Notes: generated by a model from the sequence alone, not told the origin. Shown: positions 1-9,879, numbered from the stretch's first letter. The stretch is 64,000 nucleotides of DNA from Prevotella sp. ne3005 (GCF_900110085.1 NZ_FOCK01000002.1:389254-453253); one strand, 5' to 3'. Numbers and translations are program-made.

Positions 1-591
1 GAACGGTCGACTATAGCGTTCGCCACCAAACCGACTTGGCAAATGAGCCACAAAAACGTGGAGCGTATCTCCCGAACTCGTCTCGCCACAGACATAAAGC
101 AAATCTCTGGTGGGACGCATGCCCTCAATGGGAGTAACTCGGATAGGATAACTACGGATGGGGGCAAACGAGAATGACGAATACAGCAGTGCCACATCAA
201 TACCACGAAAATCGGGCGAAGAAGTCATCAAGTATTCATAGCCAGCATTACGTAATAGCGAGCGCTTTGTCAGATCATGTAGTGCACTATCGTTTTCCAC
301 CTCACAAAGGGCAATCAAATCAGGGATGCCATCTTCCGAACAAGAAAGAATTTCCTGAGCAATGTTGTTCAGTTTTCGCCAATAACGTTTCTTCGTCCAA
401 TGGCGGGTTGCTTCTGGAAGATACTCCGTATCATCCTTGCCCTCGTCGTGACGATAGTCAAAAAGATTCTCGCAGTTCAATTCAACGAAAGTCAGCGACT
501 GCGCCCTTACAGGGTTAAAGGATGAATAATAAATGATGAATGATAAACATACAAAGCTTTTTATAAATACATCCCAATTATGCTTTATCAT
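1..591 (-). CDS. Exported endonuclease/exonuclease/phosphatase-fold protein (partial)
   Basis: The 3' end lies beyond the window edge; 197 codons are visible. From the ATG at 591 the product starts MIKHNWDVFIKSF, then a hydrophobic stretch and a signal-peptidase-like end at RAQS, so it is probably exported. The mature part opens LTFVELNCENLFD and continues with ALCEVEN and a later VAHLPSRFGG, the pattern of the endonuclease/exonuclease/phosphatase superfamily (Mg-dependent phosphodiesterases); the catalytic Glu would be in CEVEN. Substrate (DNA, RNA or phospholipid) cannot be told. It starts 10 bases after the nhaC stop, so it is probably the last visible gene of the five-gene operon starting at 5721. 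A TGA just upstream of the ATG fixes the start. Confidence 0.72.
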   Translation of the reverse strand, partial: MIKHNWDVFIKSFVCLSFIIYYSSFNPVRAQSLTFVELNCENLFDYRHDEGKDDTEYLPEATRHWTKKRYWRKLNNIAQEILSCSEDGIPDLIALCEVENDSALHDLTKRSLLRNAGYEYLMTSSPDFRGIDVALLYSSFSFAPIRSYPIRVTPIEGMRPTRDLLYVCGETSSGDTLHVFVAHLPSRFGGERYSRPF

Positions 592-601
592 TTTTCATTC
601 A

Positions 602-2023
602 TCATTTATCATTCTGGGTGACAACCCGCTTGATTTTCCAGCCGATGGACGCCACCACAATACTCGTAAGAGGCGACAGATAGTTAAAGAAGCAATAAGG
701 CAGATAAGTCAGTGTAGCCACACCTAGCACCGTACTTTGCGTCAGTCCACAAGTATTCCAAGGTACCAACACGGAAGTCACTGTAGCACCATCCTCACAG
801 CTACGACTAAGCAGACGGGGTTCGTAACCCTTCTCACGATAAGTATCCTTAAACATCGAACTGGACAGCATAATCGACAGATATTGATCAGCCGTGGCAA
901 TATTACAAAAAATGGCCGTACCGACCGTAGAGGCCACCAACGACGCAGCACCCCTTACCCCCTTGAGAACAATCCGCATCACATCCCGCAACTGTCCTGT
1001 AGCTGTCAGAGCGCCACCGAATGTCTGGGCACAGATAATCAGCCAGATGGTGGGCATCATTCCCGCCATGCCACTGGTATGCACAAGTTCATTCAACATG
1101 GGCACACCTGTCTCAATGTTCGTCGAGCCATAGCAGACCTGCATTATTCCCTTATACGATGCCAGGAATCCCACACCCTCCGATCCGGAAATGGTGTGGA
1201 CAAGTGAAGACTGTACCAGCAACCCAACGACTGCTGCCAAAAAGATGGCCAAGAACAGTACCACCATCGATGGCCAACGGCGGGCAATCATGATACCCGT
1301 CAACACAGGTACTATCAGCAGCCAGGGGGAAATCACGAACGTCTGTTGCAAACCGTCCATAAACTCTGCCACATTACCATGTCCCTGCACATCCATCGTA
1401 AAGCCTGCAATCAGGAAAATAAGAAGTGAGATGCAGAAGGTTGGTACCGTGGTAAAAAGCATATAGCGGATATGTGTAAACAGCGGTGTACCTGAAACAC
1501 TCGACGCCAGCACGGTGGTGTCAGAGAGTGGCGATAGCTTGTCACCAAAATAGGCCCCAGTAATGATGGAACCCGCAATCCACCCATCTTCGAAACCATG
1601 AGCCTTGCCAATACCCATCAGAGCCAAACCAATTGTAGCCACTGTAGTCCATGATGAACCAATCATCAGACTAACCAATGCACAAAGCAGGCTGCTGCTG
1701 ACGAAAAACACCTCCGGACGGATAATCTGCATACCATAATAAATCATGGTAGGCACAATGCCCGACACCATCCACGTGCCACCAATGGCTCCAATCAGCA
1801 GCAGGATGATGATTGCCGGTGTACAGCTGGCAATCTTGTTGGTGAGCTCCTTTTCAAGATTCTCCCATTCCAGCCGTTTCGAGAAATGACCAATCAGCAC
1901 ACTGACGGCTGATGCAGCCAATAGCGAGACCTGTGAGGCACCATCCAATGTTGCGCTACCAAATACGGTAACGCAACATGTGATAAGTACGATCAGTACT
2001 AGGAATGGGATAAACGATATCAT
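602..2023 (-). CDS. nhaC: NhaC-family Na+/H+ antiporter
   Basis: A 473-residue, highly hydrophobic inner-membrane protein with about a dozen membrane segments. The stretches TGAYFGDKLSPLSDTTVLA and NTCGLTQSTVLGVAT are hallmarks of the NhaC family of secondary Na+/H+ antiporters (malate/lactate relatives exist). Full length for the family. Its ATG follows the stop of the POT transporter with no gap (TAGATG), so translation is probably coupled. A Na+/H+ antiporter beside an H+-coupled peptide importer could balance proton entry; that link is inference. Cation specificity is by family only. Confidence 0.88.
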   Translation of the reverse strand: MISFIPFLVLIVLITCCVTVFGSATLDGASQVSLLAASAVSVLIGHFSKRLEWENLEKELTNKIASCTPAIIILLLIGAIGGTWMVSGIVPTMIYYGMQIIRPEVFFVSSSLLCALVSLMIGSSWTTVATIGLALMGIGKAHGFEDGWIAGSIITGAYFGDKLSPLSDTTVLASSVSGTPLFTHIRYMLFTTVPTFCISLLIFLIAGFTMDVQGHGNVAEFMDGLQQTFVISPWLLIVPVLTGIMIARRWPSMVVLFLAIFLAAVVGLLVQSSLVHTISGSEGVGFLASYKGIMQVCYGSTNIETGVPMLNELVHTSGMAGMMPTIWLIICAQTFGGALTATGQLRDVMRIVLKGVRGAASLVASTVGTAIFCNIATADQYLSIMLSSSMFKDTYREKGYEPRLLSRSCEDGATVTSVLVPWNTCGLTQSTVLGVATLTYLPYCFFNYLSPLTSIVVASIGWKIKRVVTQNDK

Positions 2024-3544
2024 CTAGCAAACCTTCTCGAGTCGTTTCATCATAGCAAACATAAAGATGGCAGCCACCACGCAAACAGCAATAAACACAC
2101 CCCATACAATGGTCAGAGGGATGTCACCCCAGAGATAGCCGCCAACACCTACCAGCTTATTACCAATAGCCGTAGACACAAACCAGCCACCCATCATCAG
2201 ACCCTTCAATTTCGGAGGAGCCACCTTCGATACAAACGAGATACCCATGGGGCTCAGAAGCAACTCACCAAATGTCAGAATCAGATAGGTACCAATCAGC
2301 CAGTAAGGCGAAACAAACGAAGCGGCGTCACCAGCCTCCTTCTGCTCATTTGGCGTTAACAATCCCTGAGAGGCCAGCATCATCACGATAAAGGCCGATG
2401 CAGCCACCAGCATGCCATAGGCAATCTTACGTGGTGGCGTGGGTTCTTTGCCTTTAGATGCCAACGAAGCGAATATCGCCATTGAAACTGGTGTGAGAGC
2501 TACCACATAGAAGGGATTGAACTGCTGGAAGATAGGTGCAGAGATGGCCACCTCGCCAGTAGCCTGTGTATACTTATAGTACAGCACACCAAGTGCCACT
2601 ACGATGATGGCGGCAGAGATGCCCTTGCCCTTTGAAGTCTTGCTCTGGAAAAGTGAGAAACCAGCATAGACGATAAAGATGATCATTACCAAGTTTATCA
2701 CATCGAACGGCATGGTATCAGCACCCGTAGCCGACTTAGCCGTAAACTCGTCTGCGAAGTAAGTCAGCGACAATCCGTTCTGGTGGAAAGCCATCCAGAA
2801 GAAGATTACCACGGCAAACACCAGACACAGGGCTACCACGCGTTGGGTCGTCTCCTCCTTGCTCAGTTCTGGCTCCGTGCTGGCAGCCTGAGCCTTGTCG
2901 GCCTTACCCTTGCCACCCTCTACATGACGGAAGGTGCCGCGGAAGATATAGTAGATGGCGATAGACAGAATAAGCGAAGCACAGGCGATGGCAAAGGCGA
3001 AGTGATAACTATCGTTCACGCTTGTGCCGAGGTTCTGCTGCGACCACTCCATGATACGTACAGCTGCCGTCGGTGCAAACAGCGCACCAATATTGATGGC
3101 CATATAGAACAAAGAGAAGCCCGCATCACGCTTGTTAGCATACTTCGGGTCATTGTAAAGGTCGCCCACCATCACCTGGAGGTTACCTTTGAAAAGTCCC
3201 GTTCCGAAGCCGATGAGCACCAGAGCCACCAACATCACAATCAGGGCAAAGGTGTCGCCACCGAGGGGTACGGAGAGTAACAGGTAACCCGCAAACATTA
3301 TCAGGATACCGATGGTCACCATACGGCCGAAACCGAAACGGTCAGCCAGCCAACCACCTACGATGGGGAGGAAATACACGAGCATGAGGAAATCACTGTA
3401 GATCTCTCCTGCCCAACCAGCATCGAGTCCGTAGTTTGCACGGAGAAACAATGCAAAGACTGCGAGCATCGTATAATAGCCGAATCGCTCGCCCGTGTTG
3501 GCCAATGCCAACGCAAATAAACCTTTAGGTTGTCCTTCAAACAT
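2024..3544 (-). CDS. POT/PTR-family proton-dependent oligopeptide transporter
   Basis: A 506-residue MFS-fold inner-membrane protein with about 12-14 membrane segments. The N-terminus carries the POT signature region GERFGYYTML and the early loop ADRFGFGRMVTIGI; later SPYWLIGTYLILTFGELLLSP is the conserved C-half motif. Members import di- and tripeptides with protons. The usual ExxERFxYY motif reads NTGERFGYY here, so the first Glu is Asn; I believe this is seen in other Bacteroidetes members, but it should alter proton coupling compared with E. coli enzymes. Two bases separate it from the barrel gene upstream and it abuts nhaC downstream. Confidence 0.88.
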   Translation of the reverse strand: MFEGQPKGLFALALANTGERFGYYTMLAVFALFLRANYGLDAGWAGEIYSDFLMLVYFLPIVGGWLADRFGFGRMVTIGILIMFAGYLLLSVPLGGDTFALIVMLVALVLIGFGTGLFKGNLQVMVGDLYNDPKYANKRDAGFSLFYMAINIGALFAPTAAVRIMEWSQQNLGTSVNDSYHFAFAIACASLILSIAIYYIFRGTFRHVEGGKGKADKAQAASTEPELSKEETTQRVVALCLVFAVVIFFWMAFHQNGLSLTYFADEFTAKSATGADTMPFDVINLVMIIFIVYAGFSLFQSKTSKGKGISAAIIVVALGVLYYKYTQATGEVAISAPIFQQFNPFYVVALTPVSMAIFASLASKGKEPTPPRKIAYGMLVAASAFIVMMLASQGLLTPNEQKEAGDAASFVSPYWLIGTYLILTFGELLLSPMGISFVSKVAPPKLKGLMMGGWFVSTAIGNKLVGVGGYLWGDIPLTIVWGVFIAVCVVAAIFMFAMMKRLEKVC

Positions 3545-3546
3545 GA

Positions 3547-4359
3547 TTATTTAATTTTAGAATTTTTGGTCCTGATAATATCAAAGAGGTACGTACATTT
3601 AATAACGATGTTGCCAAAGTTAGATCGGCCAAAGTAGTCACGCTTCGTCGAGCCGTAGATATTCCCCAACCCATAATAATAGCGCGCCTCCACCATGAAA
3701 TGGCCGAAGTGGCGGTTGCTGTATTCCAAGCCTGCACCCACAGCAATGCCATAGTCAAACTTATTCTCTACAGCCATCGAGTCCTGTGCAACCACCTGAC
3801 TAGCTCGTTTATCACCATACAGATAGTCTGGACTGTAATAGCCCTTGTCATCTACTTTCGGATTAAAGGCAGGGTCGTGTACATCGAAATTACTCTCCGT
3901 CTTCTCACTAAGGAACATACCGAACTGCGGTCCCAGGTGGATAAACGCCTGAAACCCATTGCGCTCACGCCCCCAGCCCATCCTTGCCAGCAAGGGCACC
4001 TGCACATACGTCATCTTCCTCGTATAACTGAGGTTCTGCGAAGGATCAGTATGCAGCGGAACGGGCTTGTCGTTCATGTCCAGGATATTCTCTTTCCAAC
4101 CTATCTGCGCATAGTTAAACTCTGCCACCACGGCACAGATGCTGTTGAAGTACTTCTCACAGGTATATCTGGCCGATAGTCCGCCAGTCACACCGCCCAG
4201 CATCGACTGGGGTACCTTCGGAACAAACGAGATATTGCTCAACACGTAGCCCCCGTTCACGCCCAAGGCAAAGTCTGTGCGATATTCACCCACCTGAGCA
4301 TTCGCAGCGAACAGTGAACAGAAAACAGAGAATAGTGTTACTAATAGAACTCTACGCAT
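3547..4359 (-). CDS. Outer-membrane beta-barrel protein (PorT-like)
   Basis: A 270-residue protein with a signal peptide of about 21 residues ending in FAANAQ. The mature part alternates polar and hydrophobic residues, with barrel-like strands such as LGVNGGYVLSNISF, VAEFNYAQIGW and FMVEARYYYGLGNIY and an aromatic C-terminal strand. It resembles the small PorT / outer-membrane-beta-barrel family of Bacteroidetes, which sits in the outer membrane. No enzyme motif. It lies three bases after the LysM gene and two before the POT gene in one operon. A role with the LysM/binding-protein partner is plausible but not shown. Confidence 0.75.
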   Translation of the reverse strand: MRRVLLVTLFSVFCSLFAANAQVGEYRTDFALGVNGGYVLSNISFVPKVPQSMLGGVTGGLSARYTCEKYFNSICAVVAEFNYAQIGWKENILDMNDKPVPLHTDPSQNLSYTRKMTYVQVPLLARMGWGRERNGFQAFIHLGPQFGMFLSEKTESNFDVHDPAFNPKVDDKGYYSPDYLYGDKRASQVVAQDSMAVENKFDYGIAVGAGLEYSNRHFGHFMVEARYYYGLGNIYGSTKRDYFGRSNFGNIVIKCTYLFDIIRTKNSKIK

Positions 4360-4362
4360 GCA

Positions 4363-5721
4363 CTAAAACTTAATCGTTTCTACCTTGTGGTCGGGCTTAT
4401 AATGCACTAATTCCAACATTCTGTTTCTCAGTCCACCATTGCCATAACGATCAAACTTCAGTGGCGTCTGCACTGGCTCATAGCCCAGCATGCCTGCAGC
4501 TCCATTGAAGGTCTTACCGTATTTGTGCAGACCACGCAGGAAGAAATAAGCCTGGTCGAAACCTGTAATGGCCAGTCTTGGCAAACGGTTTTGCATGTCA
4601 CTGTGGAAATTCCAGCGATACTTCTGCTCAATGCGCTGGGTTGCCAGTGACAGCGGGTTGTAGTTGAACGTCGATGGGATATACGTGTTATACTTATAGA
4701 AATTCTCCAGATGCGCTTTTGTGTACATCAGCCACTCCGCATAGCCGTACATCGTAATATTCAGCTCCGGACTCACCACCTTCAGACCGTTCAACTTTGA
4801 GAAGGCTACACCCAACTCCTGCGAACGGGCCGTATTCAGGATTACCACATTCGACTTCGTCCGACTGAAAGCCTTCGAGAAGTTCTCCTCACCCGACTTC
4901 AGACTCGTTACCGAATACTCCAGTCCCCGCTGCTCCAGCTGTCGGCGCACAGCAGCCGTAAACGAGCCCTTCTTGCTTGTCGAGTCGTTGCAGTCCACGA
5001 TTACCGTATGGAAATTCCTGAACTGATCAACAAACAGGTTCACTGAAGCGTCGTTGATCTCCTGTGGCGACTGCCACACCTGAAAGATATTCCTATTAGT
5101 GGTCAGCTGCGGTGCATTGATTGAGAAGGGAATCACCAGCTGTATGTCGTGCTTTTCCACAAATTTCGAGAGAGCTTCCATTTGCTTAGAGTAAAGAGGA
5201 CCGATAATCAGGTCGCACTTAGCCGCATGCTCATCGAGCAATGTCTGACGGATATCCCAGTCCTCTGGCGTATTCCAAGCATGTACGTCTACCGAGATGC
5301 CCAGTTTCTTCACACTGTCGCAAGCCATCAGCACACCACGGTAATATTCCACCATGCGCCGCCCGTCACCATTAATGTCGTGCAATGGTAACATCACTCC
5401 CAGTCTGATTTCACGATTGCGCACATCATCGGAAGAGGCGGTCACTGGTGCCGGAGTCTCTTGTGGTTTCACCGCATGGCTCTCATAGGGAATCTTCAGT
5501 ATCATACCCTTCTTCAGCTCATAGCCTGGCTCCTTCATCTCCGGATTGGCATCCAGCAATTGCTCGATGGTGATGCCATAGGTTCTGGAGATGCCGAACA
5601 CGGTCTCCTTCTTCTTCACCTTGTGCAGACCACGGATGGATTCAGACTCCTGAGCCGTCACCAAACCCGCCGTCAGACAAAGTACTGCAAGCAGCAGAAA
5701 ATATCTCAAATAGCGTCTCAT
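4363..5721 (-). CDS. LysM domain plus type-1 periplasmic-binding-protein fold
   Basis: 452 residues. A signal peptide ends near VTAQ (about residue 24). A LysM domain follows at roughly 32-76 (HKVKKKETVFGISRTYGI through LKKGMILKIPY), then a linker rich in Pro/Thr, then from about residue 105 (IRLGVMLPLHDINGDG) a fold like the amino-acid/branched-chain periplasmic-binding proteins with DLIIGPLYSKQ and VIPFSINAP. LysM binds peptidoglycan, so the protein is probably anchored to the wall in the periplasm. The family is common in Bacteroidetes; its ligand is unknown. First gene of a five-gene minus-strand operon; a TACTTTTG box lies at 5749-5756. Confidence 0.82.
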   Translation of the reverse strand: MRRYLRYFLLLAVLCLTAGLVTAQESESIRGLHKVKKKETVFGISRTYGITIEQLLDANPEMKEPGYELKKGMILKIPYESHAVKPQETPAPVTASSDDVRNREIRLGVMLPLHDINGDGRRMVEYYRGVLMACDSVKKLGISVDVHAWNTPEDWDIRQTLLDEHAAKCDLIIGPLYSKQMEALSKFVEKHDIQLVIPFSINAPQLTTNRNIFQVWQSPQEINDASVNLFVDQFRNFHTVIVDCNDSTSKKGSFTAAVRRQLEQRGLEYSVTSLKSGEENFSKAFSRTKSNVVILNTARSQELGVAFSKLNGLKVVSPELNITMYGYAEWLMYTKAHLENFYKYNTYIPSTFNYNPLSLATQRIEQKYRWNFHSDMQNRLPRLAITGFDQAYFFLRGLHKYGKTFNGAAGMLGYEPVQTPLKFDRYGNGGLRNRMLELVHYKPDHKVETIKF

Positions 5722-5748
5722 AATCTCTATTATTATGGTTTTCGCCTA

Positions 5749-5756
5749 CAAAAGTA
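5749..5756 (-). promoter_or_regulatory. Candidate -7 box for the LysM operon
   Basis: On the minus strand the bases read TACTTTTG, matching the Bacteroidetes TAnnTTTG -7 element, 27 bases before the ATG at 5721. No convincing -33 TTTG at the right distance. Confidence 0.5.
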
Positions 5757-5799
5757 CAAAATAATTGTGAATAACGCACTCAAATTAGGAAATATTTCG

Positions 5800-5807
5800 T
5801 ATCTTTG
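5800..5807 (+). promoter_or_regulatory. Candidate -7 box for the sorting-domain protein/uvrA operon
   Basis: TATCTTTG fits the TAnnTTTG consensus and ends 19 bases before the ATG at 5827. It is divergent from the LysM operon promoter 45 bases away. Confidence 0.6.
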
Positions 5808-5826
5808 CACGATAATGCATTAAAAA

Positions 5827-6228
5827 ATGAGCAAACAACGACTAATTATTGCCCTTTTTACAGTCCTAATGCCACTCATCGCCTTCAGTCAGGAAGTCGA
5901 TGAAGAATATGGCAACATCGGCGGAGAGGCCAGCCAGCTGACCTTCCCCAACGCCTTCTCGCCCAACGGTGACGGAAACAACGACCTCTATCAGGCCAAG
6001 ACTTGTCAGAACATCGTCGAGTTCCGTGCCACCATTATCAACCGCTGGGGGCATAAGCTCTACGAGTGGAGCGACCCCGCTGGGGGCTGGGACGGCACGT
6101 CGGGAGGCCGCAATGTGGCCGACGGTGTCTACTTCGTCATCGTCAAGGCCAAAGGTGCTGACGGCAAGGATTACAATATCCGTAAAGATGTGAATCTGCT
6201 TCGCGGACATTCCAATCAGAACCGCTAA
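5827..6228 (+). CDS. Small secreted protein made almost only of a T9SS type B sorting domain
   Basis: 133 residues: a signal peptide ending near LIAFSQ (about residue 22), a short acidic linker, then from about residue 38 the pattern [46 protein letters not shown], which is the gliding-motility-associated C-terminal (CHU_C) domain. In Bacteroidetes this domain directs large surface proteins through the type IX secretion system; here there is no cargo. The C-terminus ends [15 protein letters not shown]. It begins 19 bases after a promoter box and ends three bases before uvrA, so the two are probably co-transcribed. Confidence 0.85.
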   Translation: MSKQRLIIALFTVLMPLIAFSQEVDEEYGNIGGEASQLTFPNAFSPNGDGNNDLYQAKTCQNIVEFRATIINRWGHKLYEWSDPAGGWDGTSGGRNVADGVYFVIVKAKGADGKDYNIRKDVNLLRGHSNQNR

Positions 6229-6231
6229 ATT

Positions 6232-9057
6232 ATGAAACGAGAAGACGATAAAATCAATGTATATGGTGCGAGGGTGCACAATCTGAAGAACATCGACGTT
6301 GAAATTCCCCGCAACTCCCTCACTGTCATTACGGGTCTCAGTGGCTCGGGTAAGTCATCGTTGGCCTTCGACACTATCTTCGCCGAGGGACAGCGCCGTT
6401 ATATCGAGACCTTCTCTGCCTATGCACGCAACTTCCTCGGTGGTATGGAGCGCCCCGATGTCGACAAGATTACGGGGCTCTCGCCCGTCATCAGCATTGA
6501 GCAAAAGACCACCAACAAGAATCCCCGCTCCACCGTGGGTACTACGACAGAGATCTATGACTACATGCGTCTGCTCTTTGCCCGTGCAGGCCGTGCATAC
6601 AGCTACGCCACTGGCGAGGAGATGGTGAAATACACCGAAGAGAAGGTACTCGACATGATTCTTCACGACTATGCCGGCCGCCGCATCTTTATCCTTGCCC
6701 CACTGGTCAAGAGTCGTAAGGGACACTACCGCGAGCTCTTCGAGGCCATGCGCCGCAAGGGCTACCTCAACATGCGCGTCGATGGCCAAATGCTCGAAAT
6801 CGTCCGCGGCATGAAAGTCGACCGTTATAAGAACCATGACATCGAGGTGGTCATCGACAAGTTGCAGGTCAGCGAGAAGGACGACGAACGTCTCCGTAAG
6901 TCGGTCGCCATCGCCATGCGTCAGGGTGAAGGACTTATCATGATTCTCGACAAAGACACCAATCAGGTCAAACATTTCTCCAAACGATTGATGTGCCCTA
7001 CTACAGGCATCAGCTACTCAGACCCGGCGCCCAATAACTTTTCGTTCAACTCCCCCCAAGGAGCTTGTCCTCATTGTAAAGGACTGGGCATCATCAATCA
7101 GATCGACCTCACGAAAGTCATCCCCGACCGCAAGGTGAGCATCCACGAAGGCGGCATCGTCCCCCTCGGCAAGTACAAAAATCAGATGATATTCTGGCAG
7201 GTTGCAGCCATCCTCAAGCGCTATGAGTGTGACCTGAAGACCCCCATCGCCGACATCCCTGACGAAGCGATGCAGGAGGTGCTCTATGGCTCACTGGAGA
7301 ACGTGCGGATAGACAAAGAACTCGTCCACACCTCCAGCGACTATTTTGTCTCCTTCGACGGCATCATCAAGTACCTGCGCAATGTGATGGACAACGATGA
7401 CTCCAGCGCAGGACAGAAGTGGGCTGATCAGTTCCTTGCCGAGTGCGAGTGTCCAGAATGCCACGGCCAGCGTCTCAACCGCGAAGCCCTATCCTATAAG
7501 GTCTGGGACAAAAACATCTCCGAACTGGCCTCAATGGACATTGCCGAACTCCGCGAGTGGCTCGATGAGGTAGAGCCTCACCTTGACCACCAGCAACAGC
7601 AGATTGCCCATGAGATTCTGAAAGAGATACGCACCCGACTCGACTTCCTGCTCGAGGTAGGTCTCGACTACCTCGCCCTCAACCGCCAGTCGGCCTCGCT
7701 CTCCGGCGGTGAGAGCCAGCGCATCCGACTCGCCACACAGATAGGTTCCCAGCTCGTCAACGTGCTATATATCCTCGACGAGCCGTCCATCGGCCTCCAT
7801 CAGCGCGACAACGTGCGACTCATCCGTTCGCTCAAGGAACTGCGCGACCTGGGCAACACCGTCATCGTCGTCGAGCATGATCAGGACATGATGCTCAATG
7901 CCGACTACATCGTAGACATCGGTCCCCGTGCGGGTCGGAAAGGTGGCGAAGTCGTTTTCCAAGGCACTCCCCAAGAGATGCTGAAGACCAACACGATTAC
8001 CGCTCAGTACCTCAACGGCCAGCAGCAGATAGCCCTGCCCGAGAAACGGCGTGCGGGTTCGGGGCACAGTCTCTTGCTGAAAGGCTGTACAGGCAACAAT
8101 CTCAAGCACGTGGATGTCGAGTTCCCGCTCGGCAAGCTCATCCTGATTACTGGCGTCAGCGGTTCCGGCAAGTCTACCCTCATCAACGAGACCCTGCAGC
8201 CCATCCTCTCCCAGCATTTCTATCGTTCGCTCAAGGTCCCCATGCCTTACGACAGTATTGAGGGACTGGAATATATAGATAAGGTGGTGAACGTCGACCA
8301 AAGTCCCATAGGCCGCACACCCCGCTCCAACCCCGCCACCTATACGGGTGTCTTCTCAGACATCCGCTCGCTGTTCGTCAACCTTCCGGAAGCCAAGATC
8401 CGAGGCTACAAACCTGGCCGCTTCTCGTTCAATGTCAAGGGCGGACGCTGCGAGACCTGCGGCGGCAATGGCTACAAGACCATCGAGATGAACTTTCTCC
8501 CCGACATCCAGGTGCCCTGCGAGGAGTGCCACGGCAAGCGATACAACCGCGAGACGCTCGAAGTGCGCTACAAAGGCAAGTCCATCGCCGACGTGCTCGA
8601 TATGACCATCAACCAGGCTGTTGAATTCTTCGAGAACGTGCCCGATATCCTCCGTAAGATCAAGACCATCCAGGATGTAGGCCTCGGATATATCAAACTC
8701 GGACAACCCTCCACCACCCTCTCCGGTGGTGAGAGCCAGCGCATCAAGCTGGCCACCGAACTCTCGAAACGTGACACTGGCAAGACCCTCTACATCCTCG
8801 ACGAGCCTACCACAGGACTCCACTTCGAGGACATCCGCATCCTCATGGACGTGCTGCAGCGTCTTGTCGACCGCGGCAATACCGTCATCATCATTGAGCA
8901 CAACCTCGACGTCATCCGCCTCGCCGACTGGATCATCGACATCGGTCCCGAAGGTGGTCGCAAGGGCGGTCAGATTCTCTCCACTGGCACACCTGAGCAG
9001 GTGGCTCGCTCCAAGAAAGGCTATACCCCACGCTACCTCAAACCCCTTCTCAAATGA
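6232..9057 (+). CDS. uvrA: Excinuclease ABC subunit A
   Basis: 941 residues, the normal size of UvrA, the cytoplasmic damage-recognition ATPase of nucleotide excision repair. Two ABC ATPase modules are complete: Walker A at about 35-43 (GLSGSGKSS) and 641-650 (GVSGSGKST), signatures [12 protein letters not shown] near 490 and [12 protein letters not shown] near 831, each followed by a Walker B ILDEPS or ILDEPT. Zinc-binding Cys pairs occur near 277-280 (CPHC), around 405-410 (CPEC) and about 740-770 (CETC and CEEC). Third position is strongly G/C. The 3' end overlaps the next gene by 4 bases (ATGA). uvrB is not in the window. Confidence 0.98.
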   Translation: MKREDDKINVYGARVHNLKNIDVEIPRNSLTVITGLSGSGKSSLAFDTIFAEGQRRYIETFSAYARNFLGGMERPDVDKITGLSPVISIEQKTTNKNPRSTVGTTTEIYDYMRLLFARAGRAYSYATGEEMVKYTEEKVLDMILHDYAGRRIFILAPLVKSRKGHYRELFEAMRRKGYLNMRVDGQMLEIVRGMKVDRYKNHDIEVVIDKLQVSEKDDERLRKSVAIAMRQGEGLIMILDKDTNQVKHFSKRLMCPTTGISYSDPAPNNFSFNSPQGACPHCKGLGIINQIDLTKVIPDRKVSIHEGGIVPLGKYKNQMIFWQVAAILKRYECDLKTPIADIPDEAMQEVLYGSLENVRIDKELVHTSSDYFVSFDGIIKYLRNVMDNDDSSAGQKWADQFLAECECPECHGQRLNREALSYKVWDKNISELASMDIAELREWLDEVEPHLDHQQQQIAHEILKEIRTRLDFLLEVGLDYLALNRQSASLSGGESQRIRLATQIGSQLVNVLYILDEPSIGLHQRDNVRLIRSLKELRDLGNTVIVVEHDQDMMLNADYIVDIGPRAGRKGGEVVFQGTPQEMLKTNTITAQYLNGQQQIALPEKRRAGSGHSLLLKGCTGNNLKHVDVEFPLGKLILITGVSGSGKSTLINETLQPILSQHFYRSLKVPMPYDSIEGLEYIDKVVNVDQSPIGRTPRSNPATYTGVFSDIRSLFVNLPEAKIRGYKPGRFSFNVKGGRCETCGGNGYKTIEMNFLPDIQVPCEECHGKRYNRETLEVRYKGKSIADVLDMTINQAVEFFENVPDILRKIKTIQDVGLGYIKLGQPSTTLSGGESQRIKLATELSKRDTGKTLYILDEPTTGLHFEDIRILMDVLQRLVDRGNTVIIIEHNLDVIRLADWIIDIGPEGGRKGGQILSTGTPEQVARSKKGYTPRYLKPLLK

Positions 9058-9722
9058 ACCGCGTAGAACTCCACTCCTGCCCCGAGCTCATGGACTATAT
9101 CCAGCAGGTGGGCTTCCTGCCGTTGTTGGATAGCGGCATCCCTGGCTATTCCGCCGAGGAGTTGGTAGATGCCGACTGCCGTTACGTCGTACTACCCGAT
9201 GGCGGATGGGACTGGCCCCTGTGGAAATGGAAAGGTCCCATCGTCACTGAAGGACATTGTGTCTATGGTAAGTTCTTTGCAGGTAAGGCTGGTTTCGTCA
9301 GTCGTGAGTGGTGGCCAGACCTTTGTCACTGGCGTCGCAGTCATGCGCCCGTCCCAGCTGCGGGCAGCATCGAGGAAGCCATCCTCTTCACTCTTGCCGA
9401 GCACGGCAGCCTCATCACCCGCGAGCTTAGGGCAGCCTGTGGCTTCACAGGGCCTAAGATGCGCAGCCGTTTCGATGCCTATGTCACCCGATTACAGATG
9501 CAGTGCCGCATCGTCACCGAAGACTTCGTCTATCCCCTCGACAAGCACAACCGCGAATACGGCTGGGGTTGGTCGCTCCTCACGTTGCCCGAGCGATTGT
9601 TAGGCCGCGAAGCCTGCCAATGCCCTCGCACCCCCGAGGAATCCTTCGCCCGCCTCAAAACCCATCTGGAAGCACTCCTCCCCACTGCCTCCGAGAAACA
9701 AATCCTCAAACTCATCGGATAA
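9054..9722 (+). CDS. AlkZ-like winged-helix protein translationally coupled to uvrA
   Basis: 222 residues, no signal peptide or membrane segment. I recognise a resemblance to the group called AlkZ-related proteins: ELMDYIQQVGFLPLL, a Trp-rich centre with WDWPLWKWKGPI, then GSLITRELRAACGFTG, which looks like a winged-helix segment, and RLQMQCRIVTEDF. AlkZ/YcaQ are DNA glycosylases acting on crosslinks and bulky lesions; this shorter form lacks much of that enzyme, and I cannot point to the catalytic residues. Its ATG lies inside the uvrA stop (ATGA), so co-translation is expected, which supports a repair or lesion-binding role. Function remains a guess. Confidence 0.6.
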   Translation: MNRVELHSCPELMDYIQQVGFLPLLDSGIPGYSAEELVDADCRYVVLPDGGWDWPLWKWKGPIVTEGHCVYGKFFAGKAGFVSREWWPDLCHWRRSHAPVPAAGSIEEAILFTLAEHGSLITRELRAACGFTGPKMRSRFDAYVTRLQMQCRIVTEDFVYPLDKHNREYGWGWSLLTLPERLLGREACQCPRTPEESFARLKTHLEALLPTASEKQILKLIG

Positions 9723-9763
9723 GCCTTACGATTACCATCAAAATGTGGTCATGAATGCCCGCT

Positions 9764-9785
9764 GCAAAATGACAATCTTTTGCAA
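9764..9785. repeat. Short inverted repeat in the gap before the LruC gene
   Basis: TGCAAAA and TTTTGCA arms of 7 bases with an 8-base loop, 42 bases after the AlkZ-like stop. It may be a weak terminator; no long T run follows. The rest of 9723-9917 holds only the promoter at 9880. Confidence 0.35.
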
Positions 9786-9879
9786 GCGAATTTGTATGAT
9801 TATACCAGTAAGGCGGTTAATAAATGTTAAGAACAAGCATTTCGTAGTTGTTTTCTTCTTGTTTAACCGAATTATTTTG

